Shown: positions 1-8,723, counted from the stretch's first letter. The stretch: 39,666 bases of DNA from CAYSYM01 sp964435115 (GCA_964435115.1 CAYSYM010000035.1:1-39666), one strand, 5' to 3'. Translations and numbers: made by a program. The notes: generated by a model from the sequence alone, not told the origin.

Positions 1-3
1 CTG

Positions 4-9
4 TATACT
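4..9 (+). promoter_or_regulatory. -10 box (TATACT) of the TetR-led operon, leaderless geometry
   Basis: TATACT at 4-9 is followed by exactly 6 nt and then the GTG start of the TetR gene. Transcription would begin at or next to the start codon, so the mRNA is probably leaderless. The -35 region lies outside the window. The same spacing recurs at 12526, 27715 (minus) and 30774 (minus), which strengthens the call. Confidence 0.6.
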
Positions 10-15
10 GGCGGC

Positions 16-645
16 GTGGGCGAGGACACGCGGGGCGCGGTGGGTGGGGGCGACTCCACGGCCAGCCGGCTGGCGGCCACGGCGGCGACCCTCTTTCGGA
101 CCAAGGGGTACGCTGGGAGCACCACGCGCGAGCTGGCGGCGCTCCTCGGCATCCAGAGCGCCTCGCTCTACCACCACATCGGCAGCAAGGAGGACCTGCT
201 CTACGCGCTCTCCATGGACGCGCTCCACCGCATCCAGCACGAGGTCGAGCGCGCCATCGCCAGCGAGACGGAGCCGGGGGCGCGCCTGCGCGCCATGATT
301 CGCACCCACATCAGCAGCGCGCTGGCCGACCAGGACAAGCACGCCACGATGCTGATCGAGCTGCGGGCCCTCTCGGACGCGCGGCGGGCGCAGGTGCTCG
401 GCCTGCGCGATGCCTACGAGACCCTCGTCCGTGACACCATCGCCGGGGCGCAGGCCGCCGGCGCATTACGCCGCGACGTCCCCGCCAAGCACCTGGCCCT
501 GGCGCTCCTGAACCTGCTGAACTGGTCCATCTTCTGGTTCCGGCCGGGCGGGGAGCTGACGGCCGAACGGCTGGGGGACCTCCTGGCGACCCTGTACCTG
601 GAGGGGACCGGGCGGTCGGCGGCTCCCTGCGAGCGGCCGACGTGA
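16..645 (+). CDS. TetR/AcrR-family transcriptional regulator
   Basis: A 209-residue one-domain-plus-ligand-domain repressor of normal TetR length. The helix-turn-helix is clear at residues 20-65 (AATLFRTKGYAGSTTRELA, then GIQSASLYHHIGSKEDLL). The C-terminal part is helical and resembles the ligand-binding domains of fatty-acid or aromatic acyl-CoA responsive TetR proteins, but I cannot name the ligand. It is the first gene of a tightly packed operon with a flavoprotein, an acyl-CoA synthetase and a branched-chain-type ABC importer, so it most likely controls that operon and itself in response to the imported acid or its CoA ester. The GTG start is preceded by a -10 box 6 nt upstream and no Shine-Dalgarno (SD) sequence, suggesting leaderless translation. 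The N-terminal 15 residues are poorly conserved. Confidence 0.9.
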   Translation: MGEDTRGAVGGGDSTASRLAATAATLFRTKGYAGSTTRELAALLGIQSASLYHHIGSKEDLLYALSMDALHRIQHEVERAIASETEPGARLRAMIRTHISSALADQDKHATMLIELRALSDARRAQVLGLRDAYETLVRDTIAGAQAAGALRRDVPAKHLALALLNLLNWSIFWFRPGGELTAERLGDLLATLYLEGTGRSAAPCERPT

Positions 646-665
646 ACCAGCGAGGAGACACAGCG

Positions 666-2111
666 ATGGCAACGGCAGCGGCCACCCCCCGCCTGCGCAC
701 CCCCGCCGACTACGTCGCCAGCCTGCGCGACGGGCGCCGCGTCTACTACCGCGCCGAGCGCGTGGCCGACGTCACCACCCACCCGGTCCTGCAGCTCGCC
801 GTCAGGCACGCCGCGCTCGACTACGCGATGGCGGAGGACCCCCGCTCCCGCGACCTGGCCATTGCCGAGGAGGGGTACAGCCGCTACTTCACCCTGCCAC
901 AGAACGCCGACGACTTGCTGAAGCGGAGCGCCCTGATCGAGGCGGCCACGCGGCAGGGTAAGACGCTCGTCGTGCTGATCAAAGAGATCGGCACCGACGC
1001 CCTCTTCGCCCTCACCGCGTTCTCGGAACGCCTGGGCGAGCCCTACGCCAGCCGCATCCGGGCCTTCTACGCGCACTGCCGCGACCAGGACCTGGCGATG
1101 GCGGTGGCCCAGACCGACGTGAAGGGGGACCGCGCGCTGGGCCCCAGCCAGCAGCCCCACCCCGACGCCTACCTGCGCATCGTCGACCGGCGGGCCGACG
1201 GGATCGTCGTGCGGGGCGCGAAGGCCCACACCAGCGTCGCCGTGAACGCCAACGAGCTGCTCGTGCTGCCCACGCGTGCCCTGAGCGAGGCGGACACGGA
1301 CTATGCGGTCGCCTTCGCCCTCCCGGTCGACACGCCGGGCCTGACGCTGGTCGCCAGCCCGTATCTGACCACCAAGGGGAAGACACCCGCGGAGTACCCG
1401 CTGTCCGCGGAGCGGAAGATGGTGGAAACGCTCTCCCTCTTCGAGGACGTCTTCGTGCCCTGGGAGCGGGTCTTCATGGCCGGCGAGTGGCAGCTCGCCG
1501 GCGACCTGGCGCGCAGCTTCGTCGAGTTCCACCGCTTCACCGCCACCTCCTACAAGCTGCCGCTCGTCGACGCCCTGGTGGGAGTGGCCCTGCTGGCGGC
1601 ACGCGTGAACGGCCTGGAGCGGGCGGGCCACGTGCGCGACAAGCTGGCCTGGCTCATCAGCTACGCCGAGACGCTGCGCGCCCTCACCCACCACGCCGCC
1701 GAGCGCTGCACGCCGATCAGTGGGGTGGCAACCCCGGACACGCTGCTGGTGAACATCGCCAAGCTCCAGTTTGCGCAAGGGCTGCACACCGCCTTCCAGC
1801 ACATCCAGGACATCGCCGGCGGCCTCCTGGCCACCTACCCGGCCCCGGAGGACCTGGACCACCCCGCGTACGGGGCGGCCCTCCGCCGCTACCTCGCTGG
1901 CGCGGGCGGCGCCGACGGGGCGGAGCGGCTGCGGGTGATGCACCTCATCAGCGACCTCACCGTCGGCGAGTTCGGCGGCTACCAGGCGGTGCTGGCGATC
2001 CACGCCGAGGGGAGCATCGAGGCCGAGAAGCTGACGATCCTGGCCCACTACCCGCGCGAGCAGGCGGTGGGCTACGCGCGCTGGCTGGCCGGACTGGACG
2101 GCACGGGGTAG
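666..2111 (+). CDS. HpaB / 4-hydroxybutyryl-CoA dehydratase-family flavoprotein (AbfD-like, cluster cysteines missing)
   Basis: 481 residues, the usual length for the family that contains 4-hydroxyphenylacetate 3-monooxygenase large subunits (FADH2-dependent) and 4-hydroxybutyryl-CoA dehydratase (AbfD). Family landmarks include DVKGDR, GIVVRGAKAHTSVAVNANE, FEDVFVPWERVFMAGEW, FHRFTATSYK and DIAGGL. The pattern looks closer to AbfD than to HpaB. However, from memory of AbfD, the [4Fe-4S] ligands are a CxxxC pair near residue 100 and a Cys in a GGCK motif; here the first region reads GKTLVVLIKEIG and the second TSYK, so all three Cys are absent while the His (FH) is kept. A radical dehydratase function is therefore unlikely; a flavin-dependent hydroxylase or oxidase acting on an aromatic or acyl substrate is more plausible. 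ATG at 666 is chosen because AGGAG lies 8 nt upstream; GTG 642 is the longer option. Confidence 0.8.
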   Translation: MATAAATPRLRTPADYVASLRDGRRVYYRAERVADVTTHPVLQLAVRHAALDYAMAEDPRSRDLAIAEEGYSRYFTLPQNADDLLKRSALIEAATRQGKTLVVLIKEIGTDALFALTAFSERLGEPYASRIRAFYAHCRDQDLAMAVAQTDVKGDRALGPSQQPHPDAYLRIVDRRADGIVVRGAKAHTSVAVNANELLVLPTRALSEADTDYAVAFALPVDTPGLTLVASPYLTTKGKTPAEYPLSAERKMVETLSLFEDVFVPWERVFMAGEWQLAGDLARSFVEFHRFTATSYKLPLVDALVGVALLAARVNGLERAGHVRDKLAWLISYAETLRALTHHAAERCTPISGVATPDTLLVNIAKLQFAQGLHTAFQHIQDIAGGLLATYPAPEDLDHPAYGAALRRYLAGAGGADGAERLRVMHLISDLTVGEFGGYQAVLAIHAEGSIEAEKLTILAHYPREQAVGYARWLAGLDGTG

Positions 2112-2138
2112 CAGTCGGTGAGTGGGGGAGCCGTAGCC

Positions 2139-3770
2139 ATGCCCGACGAGGTGGCGCGCCGCGCGCGCGAGGGGCGGGCGGATCGCGTCGAGCTCACGCC
2201 GCTCGCCTTCCTGGAGCGCGCGGCGCGGGCCTTCGGCGAGCGCCCGGCGGTGGTGCACGGCGACCGGCGCTACACCTACCGCGCGCTGCGCGACCGGGTC
2301 TACCGGCAGGCGTCGGCGCTGCGCGCGGCGGGGGTCAAGCCGGGCGACCGTGTGGCCGTGCTGGCGCCCAACTCGCCCGTGCTGCTGGAGAGCCACTTCG
2401 GTGTGCCTCTGGCCGGGGCGATCCTGGTGGCCCTGAACACCCGGCTCGTGCCTGAAGAGTTCGCCTACATCCTCAACCACTGCGGCGCGCGCGCCCTCCT
2501 CGTCGACACCGAGCTGTCGCCGCTGGTGGCGCCCATCCTCGACCGGTGCCCCCAGCTCGAGACCGTCGTCTCCGTGGCCGACGCGGCGGTCGAAGCAGGG
2601 GTGGACGGGATCGAGTACGAGCAGTTCCTCCGGACGGGCGACCCCGCGTTCGCCCCCGAGCCGCTGGCGGACGAGGAGCAGCCGATCAGCATCAACTACA
2701 CCAGCGGCACCACGGGGAAGCCCAAGGGCGCGGTCTACACCCACCGCGGCGCCTACCTGAACGGCCTCAGCGTGGCCTTCGAGTTCGGCCTGTCGCCCGC
2801 GAGCGTCTACCTGTGGACGCTCCCCATGTTCCACTGCAACGGCTGGTGCTACACGTGGGGCGCCACGGCGGCCGGCGCCACCCAGGTGATCGTGCGCAAG
2901 GTCGATCCGCCGGTGGTGTGGGAGCTGATCCAGCGCGAGCAGGTCACCCACCTGTGCGCGGCACCCACTGTCCTCATCAGCCTCGCCAACCACCCGTCCG
3001 CCCGATGCCAGGAGCGGGCCCAGCCGGTGCGCGTGGCGACGGGTGGGGCTCCACCTTCGCCGACGACGATCGCCCAGATGGCGGCGCTCGGGGTGGAGGT
3101 GGCCCACCTCTACGGCCTGACCGAGACGTACGGCCCCAGCCTGGCGTGCGCCTGGTGGCCCGAGTGGAACCAACTCCCGCCGGACGAGCAGGCGCGGACC
3201 AAGGCGCGCCAGGGCGTGCCGCCCGTAGCCGTGGCCGGCGCGCGCGTGGTGGACGCCGACATGCGGGACGTGCCCGCCGACGGCCAGACCATGGGCGAGG
3301 TGGTCATCCGCAGCAACACGGTCATGGCCGGCTACTTCCAGGATGAGGCCGGCACCGCCGCGGCGTTCCGCGGTGGCTGGCTCCACACCGGCGACCTCGG
3401 CGTGCTCCACCCGGATGGCTACGTCGAGCTGCGGGACCGGGCCAAGGACGTCATCATCTCCGGCGGCGAGAACATCTCCACGATCGAAGTCGAGCAGGTG
3501 CTCGCGCAGCACCCCGGCGTGCTCGAGGCAGCCGTGGTGGCCGTGCCCGACCCGACGTGGGGCGAGGTGGGCAAGGCGTTCGTGACGCTGAAGCCCGGCG
3601 TGCAGGCCACCGCCGAGGAGCTGCTGGCGTTCTGCCGCCAGCACCTGGCGCACTTCAAGGCGCCGAAGTCCGTGGCGTTTGGGGAGCTGCCCAAGACGAG
3701 CACGGGCAAGATCCAGAAGTACGTGCTCCGCGAGCGCGAGTGGGCGGGGCACGCGACGCGCATCCACTGA
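2139..3770 (+). CDS. Acyl-CoA synthetase / AMP-forming acid-CoA ligase
   Basis: 543 residues, ANL superfamily. It activates a carboxylic acid to its CoA thioester via an acyl-adenylate. Motifs in order: YTSGTTGKPKGAVYTHRG (P-loop, about residue 195), GLTETYGP (A5), HTGDLG with GYVELRDRAKDVIISGGENIST (A7-A8 hinge), and the C-terminal catalytic lysine motif KTSTGKIQKY. The layout is that of medium/long-chain or aromatic acid ligases of the FadD3/4-chlorobenzoate type, not of the shorter PaaK phenylacetate ligases. Together with the adjacent importer and flavoprotein it probably performs the committing CoA activation of the imported acid. GGGGGAG sits 9 nt before ATG 2139, which decides that start; GTG 2118 would add seven residues. 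Substrate not deducible. Confidence 0.9.
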   Translation: MPDEVARRAREGRADRVELTPLAFLERAARAFGERPAVVHGDRRYTYRALRDRVYRQASALRAAGVKPGDRVAVLAPNSPVLLESHFGVPLAGAILVALNTRLVPEEFAYILNHCGARALLVDTELSPLVAPILDRCPQLETVVSVADAAVEAGVDGIEYEQFLRTGDPAFAPEPLADEEQPISINYTSGTTGKPKGAVYTHRGAYLNGLSVAFEFGLSPASVYLWTLPMFHCNGWCYTWGATAAGATQVIVRKVDPPVVWELIQREQVTHLCAAPTVLISLANHPSARCQERAQPVRVATGGAPPSPTTIAQMAALGVEVAHLYGLTETYGPSLACAWWPEWNQLPPDEQARTKARQGVPPVAVAGARVVDADMRDVPADGQTMGEVVIRSNTVMAGYFQDEAGTAAAFRGGWLHTGDLGVLHPDGYVELRDRAKDVIISGGENISTIEVEQVLAQHPGVLEAAVVAVPDPTWGEVGKAFVTLKPGVQATAEELLAFCRQHLAHFKAPKSVAFGELPKTSTGKIQKYVLREREWAGHATRIH

Positions 3771-3782
3771 GGGAGGTGACCC

Positions 3783-5159
3783 ATGACCCGCCAGTTCACC
3801 GTTCCGTTCGGGCCGCTGCCGCGGCGCCGGTTCCTGCTACTGCTGGGGGTGGGCGCCAGCGCCTCGCTGCTCGCCGCCTGCCAGCAGGCCGCCCCAGCCG
3901 CGCCCACCCCGGCGCCGGCCAAGCCGACCGCCGCCCCGGCCCCCACCACCGCCCCGGCGGCCCAGCCCACCGCCGCGCCCGCCCCCACGACCGCCCCGGC
4001 CGCCAAGCCCAGCGCCGGGCCGGTCAAGATCGGCGGCATGTGGATCATGTCGGGCGCGCTCTCCGCTTACGGCCGCTTCGCCAAGCAAGGGCTGGACCTG
4101 GCCGTCGAGGAGGTGAACGCCAAGGGTGGCATCCTCGGCCGCCAGGTGGAGGCGAGGATCGAGGATGAGGGCAACGCCGACAACGCGGTCCGAGTGGCCC
4201 GGCGCTTCGCCCTGGAGGAGAACGTCGACTTCCTGATCGGGCTCGACAGCTCCGGGGTGGCCGAAGCCGTCACGCCGACCATGAAGGAGCTCCAGAAGAT
4301 CCTCATGGTCACGCACGCCGCCAGCCCGCGGGTCACCGGCGACCTGTGCAACCGCTACGTCTTCCGCATGAGCGTCAACGTCCCGCAGAACTCCGCCGCC
4401 GGCGCCCGGATCGCCGCCCGGGAGATCAAGGCCAGACGCTGGACGAACATCGGCCCCGACTACGCCTTCGGACGCCAGAGCTGGGACTACTTCAAGCAGG
4501 AGCTCAAGAAGCTCCAGCCAGACGTCGAGTTCCTCGACGACCAGGCCCAGTGGCCCAAGCTGGGCAACGAGGACTTCACCTCCTTCATCAGCGCGCTCCA
4601 GGGCACGCAGGCCGACGCCGTCTGGAGCGCCACGTGGGGTAACGACCTGATCAACCTGGTGCGCCAGGGCAACCAGTACGGCCTGTTCGCGATGGGCAAG
4701 CCATTCCTGTTCGAGCTGGGCGCCGCCATGGAGGTCCTCGAGGGCCTGGGCGACCAGATGCCCACCGGCATGTGGGTCGGCACCCGCTACTGGTACCAGG
4801 AGCCCAAGACGACCCGGAACAAGACGTTCACGGACGGCTTCTTCAAGCGGTATGGCTCCTACCCGAGCTACAACGCGCAGAACGCGTACACGGGCCTGCT
4901 CATCCTCGCCGACGCGGCCACCAAGGCGCAGAGCCTGGAGGCCGACAAGGTGATCGCGGCGCTCGAGGGCTTCAGCGGCGAGTACCCGATGGGCAATGTG
5001 ACGATCCGCAAGGACGACCACCAGGCGCTAGTCCAGGGCGTGTGGGGCAAGACGACGGAGGACAAGAGCCTGAAGTTCCGGGTGCTCGACCCGGTGGTCA
5101 TCTTCAAGCCCGAGGAGATCACCCCGCCCGCCAGCGAGACCGGCTGCAAGCTCGCCTGA
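3783..5159 (+). CDS. Branched-chain amino acid-type ABC transporter substrate-binding lipoprotein (LivK-like)
   Basis: 458 residues, type I periplasmic-binding fold (Leu/Ile/Val-binding family). The N-terminus has a Tat-like signal (LPRRRFLLLLG, twin/triple Arg) ending in a lipobox LLAAC at about residue 33, so it should be exported folded and lipid-anchored. A roughly 45-residue Ala/Pro/Thr linker of repeated PTAAPAPTTAPA blocks follows, and the binding domain starts near VKIGGMWIMSGALSAYG. Members of this family in degradative operons often bind aromatic or dicarboxylic acids rather than amino acids. The neighbouring CoA ligase supports that here, but the ligand is inference. GGGAGGTG precedes ATG 3783. 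First gene of the importer set. Confidence 0.92.
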   Translation: MTRQFTVPFGPLPRRRFLLLLGVGASASLLAACQQAAPAAPTPAPAKPTAAPAPTTAPAAQPTAAPAPTTAPAAKPSAGPVKIGGMWIMSGALSAYGRFAKQGLDLAVEEVNAKGGILGRQVEARIEDEGNADNAVRVARRFALEENVDFLIGLDSSGVAEAVTPTMKELQKILMVTHAASPRVTGDLCNRYVFRMSVNVPQNSAAGARIAAREIKARRWTNIGPDYAFGRQSWDYFKQELKKLQPDVEFLDDQAQWPKLGNEDFTSFISALQGTQADAVWSATWGNDLINLVRQGNQYGLFAMGKPFLFELGAAMEVLEGLGDQMPTGMWVGTRYWYQEPKTTRNKTFTDGFFKRYGSYPSYNAQNAYTGLLILADAATKAQSLEADKVIAALEGFSGEYPMGNVTIRKDDHQALVQGVWGKTTEDKSLKFRVLDPVVIFKPEEITPPASETGCKLA

Positions 5160-5228
5160 TGGGTGTTGGGTGCTGGGTGCTGGGCACTGGGCGCTGAGAC
5201 CCGACACCCGACACCTGACACCTGACAC
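5159..5228. repeat. Heptamer tandem repeats (10 units) with orientation switch
   Basis: Reading in steps of 7 from 5159, units ATGGGTG, TTGGGTG, CTGGGTG, CTGGGCA, CTGGGCG and CTGAGAC are followed by CCGACAC twice and CTGACAC twice. The second half is close to the reverse complement of the first, so the block could fold into an imperfect hairpin of about 24 pairs with many G-U wobbles. It fills the whole gap between the binding-protein and permease genes, where such a hairpin could set the usual excess of binding protein over permease message. Confidence 0.75.
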
Positions 5229-5231
5229 CCC

Positions 5232-6098
5232 ATGGAGACGTACGCCATCTTCGGCCTGAACGGCCTCGCCCAGGGCATGCTGCTGTTCCTGATCGCCGTT
5301 GGGCTCACCCTCATCTTCGGGGTGCTCGACGTGCTGAACTTCGCCCACGGCGCCCTGTACATGCTGGGGGCGTACATGGCGTTCCAGGTGGTCGACCGCT
5401 GGGTGCCCAACTTCTGGGTGGCCCTGGTCCTCGCGCCCATCGCGGTGGGAGTGCTGGGCGCTGCCCTGGAAGTGCTCTTCCTGCGGCGGATGTACCACCG
5501 CGAGACGGTCTACCAGCTGCTCCTGACGTTCGCCTTCATCCTGGTGCTGGACGACGCGGTGCGCATCATCTGGGGCTCCGGCCCGCGCACGGTGCCCCAG
5601 CCAGCGCCGCTCAACGGCCCCGTCGCCTTTGGGGCGCGCTTCTTCCCCGCGTACAGCCTGGCCGTCATCGTGCTCGGGCCGCTGCTCGGCCTGGGCATCT
5701 GGCTCCTGCTGGAGCGGACGCACGTGGGGCGCATGATCCGCGCCGCCGCGCAGGACCGGGAGATGGCCGAAGCGCTGGGGCTGAACGTGCCGCGCATCTA
5801 CACGCTGGTCTTCGCCGGCGGCGCCGCGCTGGCAGGCCTCGGCGGCGCGCTCGCGGCGCCGCTGCGGACCCTCTCGCCCGCCATGGGCGACGCCATCATC
5901 ATCGAGTCGTTCATCGTGGCGGTGGTCGGCGGGCTGGGCTCGTTCCCGGGCGCGCTCGTGGGAGCCCTCCTGCTCGGCCAGCTAGGTGCCTGGGGGGTCA
6001 TCAACCCGGTCATCGCGCGGTGGCAGGTGGCCTTCCCGTTCCTGCTCATGGCCCTGGTGCTCCTGCTCCGGCCGCGCGGGCTGTTCGGCACCCGGTAG
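5232..6098 (+). CDS. livH: Branched-chain amino acid-type ABC transporter permease (LivH-like)
   Basis: 288 residues, about eight hydrophobic helices, inner-membrane permease of the LivH/BPD_transp_2 family. Diagnostic stretches are GLTLIFGVLDVLNFAHGALYMLGAY near the N-terminus, RMIRAAAQDREMAEALGLNV (the cytoplasmic coupling region contacting the ATPases) and FIVAVVGGLGSFPGALVGALLLG near the C-terminus. It pairs with the LivM-like protein six bases downstream to form the translocation pore. No clear ribosome-binding site precedes ATG 5232; the upstream bases belong to the heptamer repeat, so translation may depend on the folding of that repeat. Confidence 0.93.
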   Translation: METYAIFGLNGLAQGMLLFLIAVGLTLIFGVLDVLNFAHGALYMLGAYMAFQVVDRWVPNFWVALVLAPIAVGVLGAALEVLFLRRMYHRETVYQLLLTFAFILVLDDAVRIIWGSGPRTVPQPAPLNGPVAFGARFFPAYSLAVIVLGPLLGLGIWLLLERTHVGRMIRAAAQDREMAEALGLNVPRIYTLVFAGGAALAGLGGALAAPLRTLSPAMGDAIIIESFIVAVVGGLGSFPGALVGALLLGQLGAWGVINPVIARWQVAFPFLLMALVLLLRPRGLFGTR

Positions 6099-6104
6099 CG
6101 GTCC

Positions 6105-7142
6105 ATGGTGCTGAGCACTCGCCGCCCAGGGCGCGGCGAAGCCGCGCCGACCTCCACCCCGGCGGCGCGCGCCGCCCGGCGCGCCAGGCCCGCGGCCGTG
6201 GGGCCAGCCTGGCTGCGGCCGGCGGCCGGCGCGGTGGCGCTGGCCGCGCTCGCCCTGGTGCCCGTGGTCGCCTCCGACTACTTCGTGGTGCTGGCGACGG
6301 AGGTGCTCCTGCTGAGCCTGTTCGCCCTCAGCTTCAACCTCCTGTTCGGCTACACGGGCCTGCTCTCGTTCGGCCACGCCGCCTACTTCGCCGTCGGGGG
6401 CTACGTCACGGCTGTGCTGCTGGTGCGGGACGTCGCGCTGGTGCTGGCCGTCCCCATCGCCATCGCCAGCGCCGGACTGGTCGCCTTCGTGCTCGGCTGG
6501 CTGAGCGTGCGGCTGAACGCCATCTACTTCGCCATGCTCACGCTGGCGTGGGGCATGATGGTCTACACGGTTGTCTTCCAGTGGCGCGAGGTGACCGGCG
6601 GGTCGGACGGCATCACCAACCTCCCCATCCAGCCGGTGCTCGGCCTCAACCTGGCCGACTTCCGGGTCTACTACGGCGTGGTTCTGGCCAGCGTGGGGCT
6701 GTGCACGTGGCTCCTGTGGCGCGTGGTCCACTCTCCGTTCGGCCAGATGCTGGTGGCGAGCCGCGAGAACCCCGAGCGGCTCGCCTTCGCGGGGATCGAC
6801 GTGCGGCAGTACCAGCTCGGCGCCTTCGTGATCGCCGGCCTCTTCGCCGGCGTGGCTGGCGCCCTCTTCAGCCCATTCGCCCGCATCGCCGCGCCGAGCC
6901 TGGCCCACTGGACGCGCTCGGCCGAGCCGGTGCTCATGACGATCCTGGGGGGCCCGGGCTCGTTCTGGGGGCCGATCGTCGGCGCCGCCGTGTTCACCTT
7001 CCTCCGCAACTGGGTCACCGCGCAAACGGAGTACTGGAACTTCGTGCTGGGCATCATCCTGCTGCCCATGGTGCTCGTCTTCCGCGGCGGCATCGTCGGA
7101 TTCGCGCAAGAGCTGGCTCGGCGGGGGCGCCGTGGCCGTTGA
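6105..7142 (+). CDS. livM: Branched-chain amino acid-type ABC transporter permease (LivM-like)
   Basis: 345 residues, the second pore subunit. A basic, Ala/Arg-rich N-terminal extension of about 40 residues precedes the first helix. Family hallmarks are FALSFNLLFGYTGLLSFGHA, LAWGMMVYTV with the following GGSDGITNLP, a cytoplasmic region SRENPERLAFAGIDVRQYQL and GGPGSFWGPIVGAAVF. It is co-transcribed with the other importer genes; its last 11 bases overlap the start of the LivG-like ATPase gene. Confidence 0.93.
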   Translation: MVLSTRRPGRGEAAPTSTPAARAARRARPAAVGPAWLRPAAGAVALAALALVPVVASDYFVVLATEVLLLSLFALSFNLLFGYTGLLSFGHAAYFAVGGYVTAVLLVRDVALVLAVPIAIASAGLVAFVLGWLSVRLNAIYFAMLTLAWGMMVYTVVFQWREVTGGSDGITNLPIQPVLGLNLADFRVYYGVVLASVGLCTWLLWRVVHSPFGQMLVASRENPERLAFAGIDVRQYQLGAFVIAGLFAGVAGALFSPFARIAAPSLAHWTRSAEPVLMTILGGPGSFWGPIVGAAVFTFLRNWVTAQTEYWNFVLGIILLPMVLVFRGGIVGFAQELARRGRRGR

Positions 7143-7923
7143 CCCGCGCCGCCCGAGCGCTGCCGTGGCCGCACTCGAGCTGCGCGGCCTCGTCCGCGCC
7201 TTCGGCGCGCTCCGCGCGGTCGACGGCGTCTCCCTCTCCATTCCCAGCGGCACGTTCACCAGCATCATCGGCCCGAATGGCGCCGGCAAGACGACCCTGT
7301 ACAACGTCATCACGGGCCGCCTACGCCCAACCGAGGGGCAGGTGCTCTTCCGCGGCGAGGAGATCACCGGCCTCCCGCCGCACCTCATCGCCCGCAGGGG
7401 CCTGGCCCGGTCGTTCCAGCTCACCAACGTCTTCATGGAGATGACCGTGTTCGAAAACGTCCGCGCTGCGGTCATCGCTCACCGCGGTGCGGGCCACCGC
7501 TGGTTCCAGGACGTGGAGGCCGACACGGCGATCGCCGAGGAGACGTGGGGCCTGCTGGAGCAGGTGGGGGTGGCCGAGGTGGCCCACACTCCCTGCCGGG
7601 CGCTCTCGCACGGGGATCGCCGCGTGGTGGAGCTGGGGATCGTGCTCGCCCTGGAGCCGAGCCTGATCCTGCTGGACGAGCCAACGGCCGGCATGAACCC
7701 GGTGGAGAGCACCCGCATCGTCAGCCTCCTCCAGGCGATCCAGCGCTCCACCGGCAAGACGTTCCTCCTGACGGAGCACGACATGAAGGTGGTCTTCTCG
7801 GTCTCCGACCGCATCATCGTGATGCACCAGGGGCGCGTGCTCGCCGACGGCCGGCCGGACGCGATCCGCGCCGACGAGGAGGTCAAGCGCGCCTACCTGG
7901 GCGGCGTGGTGCTCCGAGCATGA
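7132..7923 (+). CDS. livG: ABC transporter ATP-binding protein (LivG-like)
   Basis: 263 residues. Nucleotide-binding subunit with Walker A GPNGAGKTTLYN, a LivG-type Q-loop segment (LARSFQLTNVFMEMTVFENV), signature LSHGDRRVVELG (the usual form is LSYGEQR), Walker B LILLDEPTAGMNP and H-loop TEHDMKVVF. The C-terminal GRVLADGRPDAIRADEEVKRAYLG tail is typical of LivG. GTG 7132 overlaps the upstream permease stop, and its own stop overlaps the LivF-like ATG (ATGA), indicating translational coupling. Confidence 0.93.
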   Translation: MAVDPRRPSAAVAALELRGLVRAFGALRAVDGVSLSIPSGTFTSIIGPNGAGKTTLYNVITGRLRPTEGQVLFRGEEITGLPPHLIARRGLARSFQLTNVFMEMTVFENVRAAVIAHRGAGHRWFQDVEADTAIAEETWGLLEQVGVAEVAHTPCRALSHGDRRVVELGIVLALEPSLILLDEPTAGMNPVESTRIVSLLQAIQRSTGKTFLLTEHDMKVVFSVSDRIIVMHQGRVLADGRPDAIRADEEVKRAYLGGVVLRA

Positions 7924-8684
7924 GCGGCCTGGCGTCGCCGGCCGCGTCGACCCGCGGCGCACCGGGCCCCGCCCCGGACGAGATGCTCGTCGTGGAGGAC
8001 CTCCACACCTACTACGGGGACAGCTACGCCCTCCAGGGCATCTCGCTGGCGGTCACGCAGGGAGAGGTGGTGGCGCTCCTGGGGCGGCACGGCGCCGGCA
8101 AGACGACGACCTTGCGCAGCATCATGGGGCTGACCCCGCCGCGCCGCGGCAGCGTGCGGTTCCATGGGCGGGAACTGGCGCGGCGCCCGGCCTTCGAGAT
8201 CGCGCGGGTGGGCCTGGGCTTCGTGCCCGAGGACCGGCGCATCTTCCCCTTCCTCACTGTGCGGGAGAACCTGGAAGTGGCCCAGAAGCCCGGGCCCGGG
8301 GCTGCGTACAGCGTCGAGACGGCGTTCGCGGACTTCCCGGAGCTCGGCGAGAAGGCACGCGTCCTGGGGACCGCGCTCTCCGGCGGCCAGCAGCAGATGC
8401 TCACCATCGCCCGCACACTGATGGGGCAGCCGGAGCTGCTGCTGCTGGACGAGCCGACCGAGGGGCTCGCCCCCATCGTCGTGGAACGCATTGGCGCCAT
8501 CATCCAGCGCGTCCTCACCCGTGGCATCACGGTGCTGCTGGCCGAGCAGAACGCCGCGTTCGCGCTCACCCTGGCCCAACGGGCGTACGTCATCGACGTC
8601 GGCCGGCTGGCCTGGGAGGGTACGGTGGCCGAGCTCCGCGCCCGCCACGACCTGATGGAACGCTACCTCGCCCTGAGCGAGTAG
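7920..8684 (+). CDS. livF: ABC transporter ATP-binding protein (LivF-like)
   Basis: 254 residues. The second ATPase of the importer: Walker A GRHGAGKTTT (His where Asn is usual), a LivF-type GFVPEDRRIFPFLTVRENL segment, signature LSGGQQQMLTIARTLM, Walker B LLLLDEPTEGLAP, and AEQNAAFAL after it. ATG 7920 overlaps the LivG stop by 4 bases; ATG 7983 would remove a 21-residue Pro/Ala-rich extension that is not conserved in the family, so the mature start is uncertain. Last gene of the operon, followed at once by a hairpin. Confidence 0.92.
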   Translation: MSGLASPAASTRGAPGPAPDEMLVVEDLHTYYGDSYALQGISLAVTQGEVVALLGRHGAGKTTTLRSIMGLTPPRRGSVRFHGRELARRPAFEIARVGLGFVPEDRRIFPFLTVRENLEVAQKPGPGAAYSVETAFADFPELGEKARVLGTALSGGQQQMLTIARTLMGQPELLLLDEPTEGLAPIVVERIGAIIQRVLTRGITVLLAEQNAAFALTLAQRAYVIDVGRLAWEGTVAELRARHDLMERYLALSE

Positions 8685-8723
8685 GCGCTGCCTCCCACTC
8701 GTCTCGCCGGCCCTGGGCAGCGC
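8685..8723 (+). terminator. Hairpin after the importer operon
   Basis: GCGCTGCC at 8685-8692 and GGCAGCGC at 8716-8723 are perfect complements around a 23-nt loop, starting directly after the livF stop codon. No T-run follows, which is common in very GC-rich genomes. The following stretch to 8955 contains no gene I can support. Confidence 0.45.

Noticed and set aside
666..2111. Calling the flavoprotein a 4-hydroxybutyryl-CoA dehydratase
   Set aside because: The cysteines that hold the iron-sulfur cluster are absent at the expected positions; only family-level assignment is defensible.
414..3767. Very long minus-strand open frame (over 1100 codons)
   Set aside because: It is antisense to three well-supported genes, has the His/Gly/Arg/Ala-rich composition typical of shadow frames in GC-rich DNA and matches no family. 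The same applies to the minus-strand frames at 5982-7475 and 33455-35905.
5159..5228. CRISPR-like array or mobile element end
   Set aside because: Units are only 7 bp and have no spacers, and no cas or transposase gene is nearby. It is a microsatellite-like repeat.
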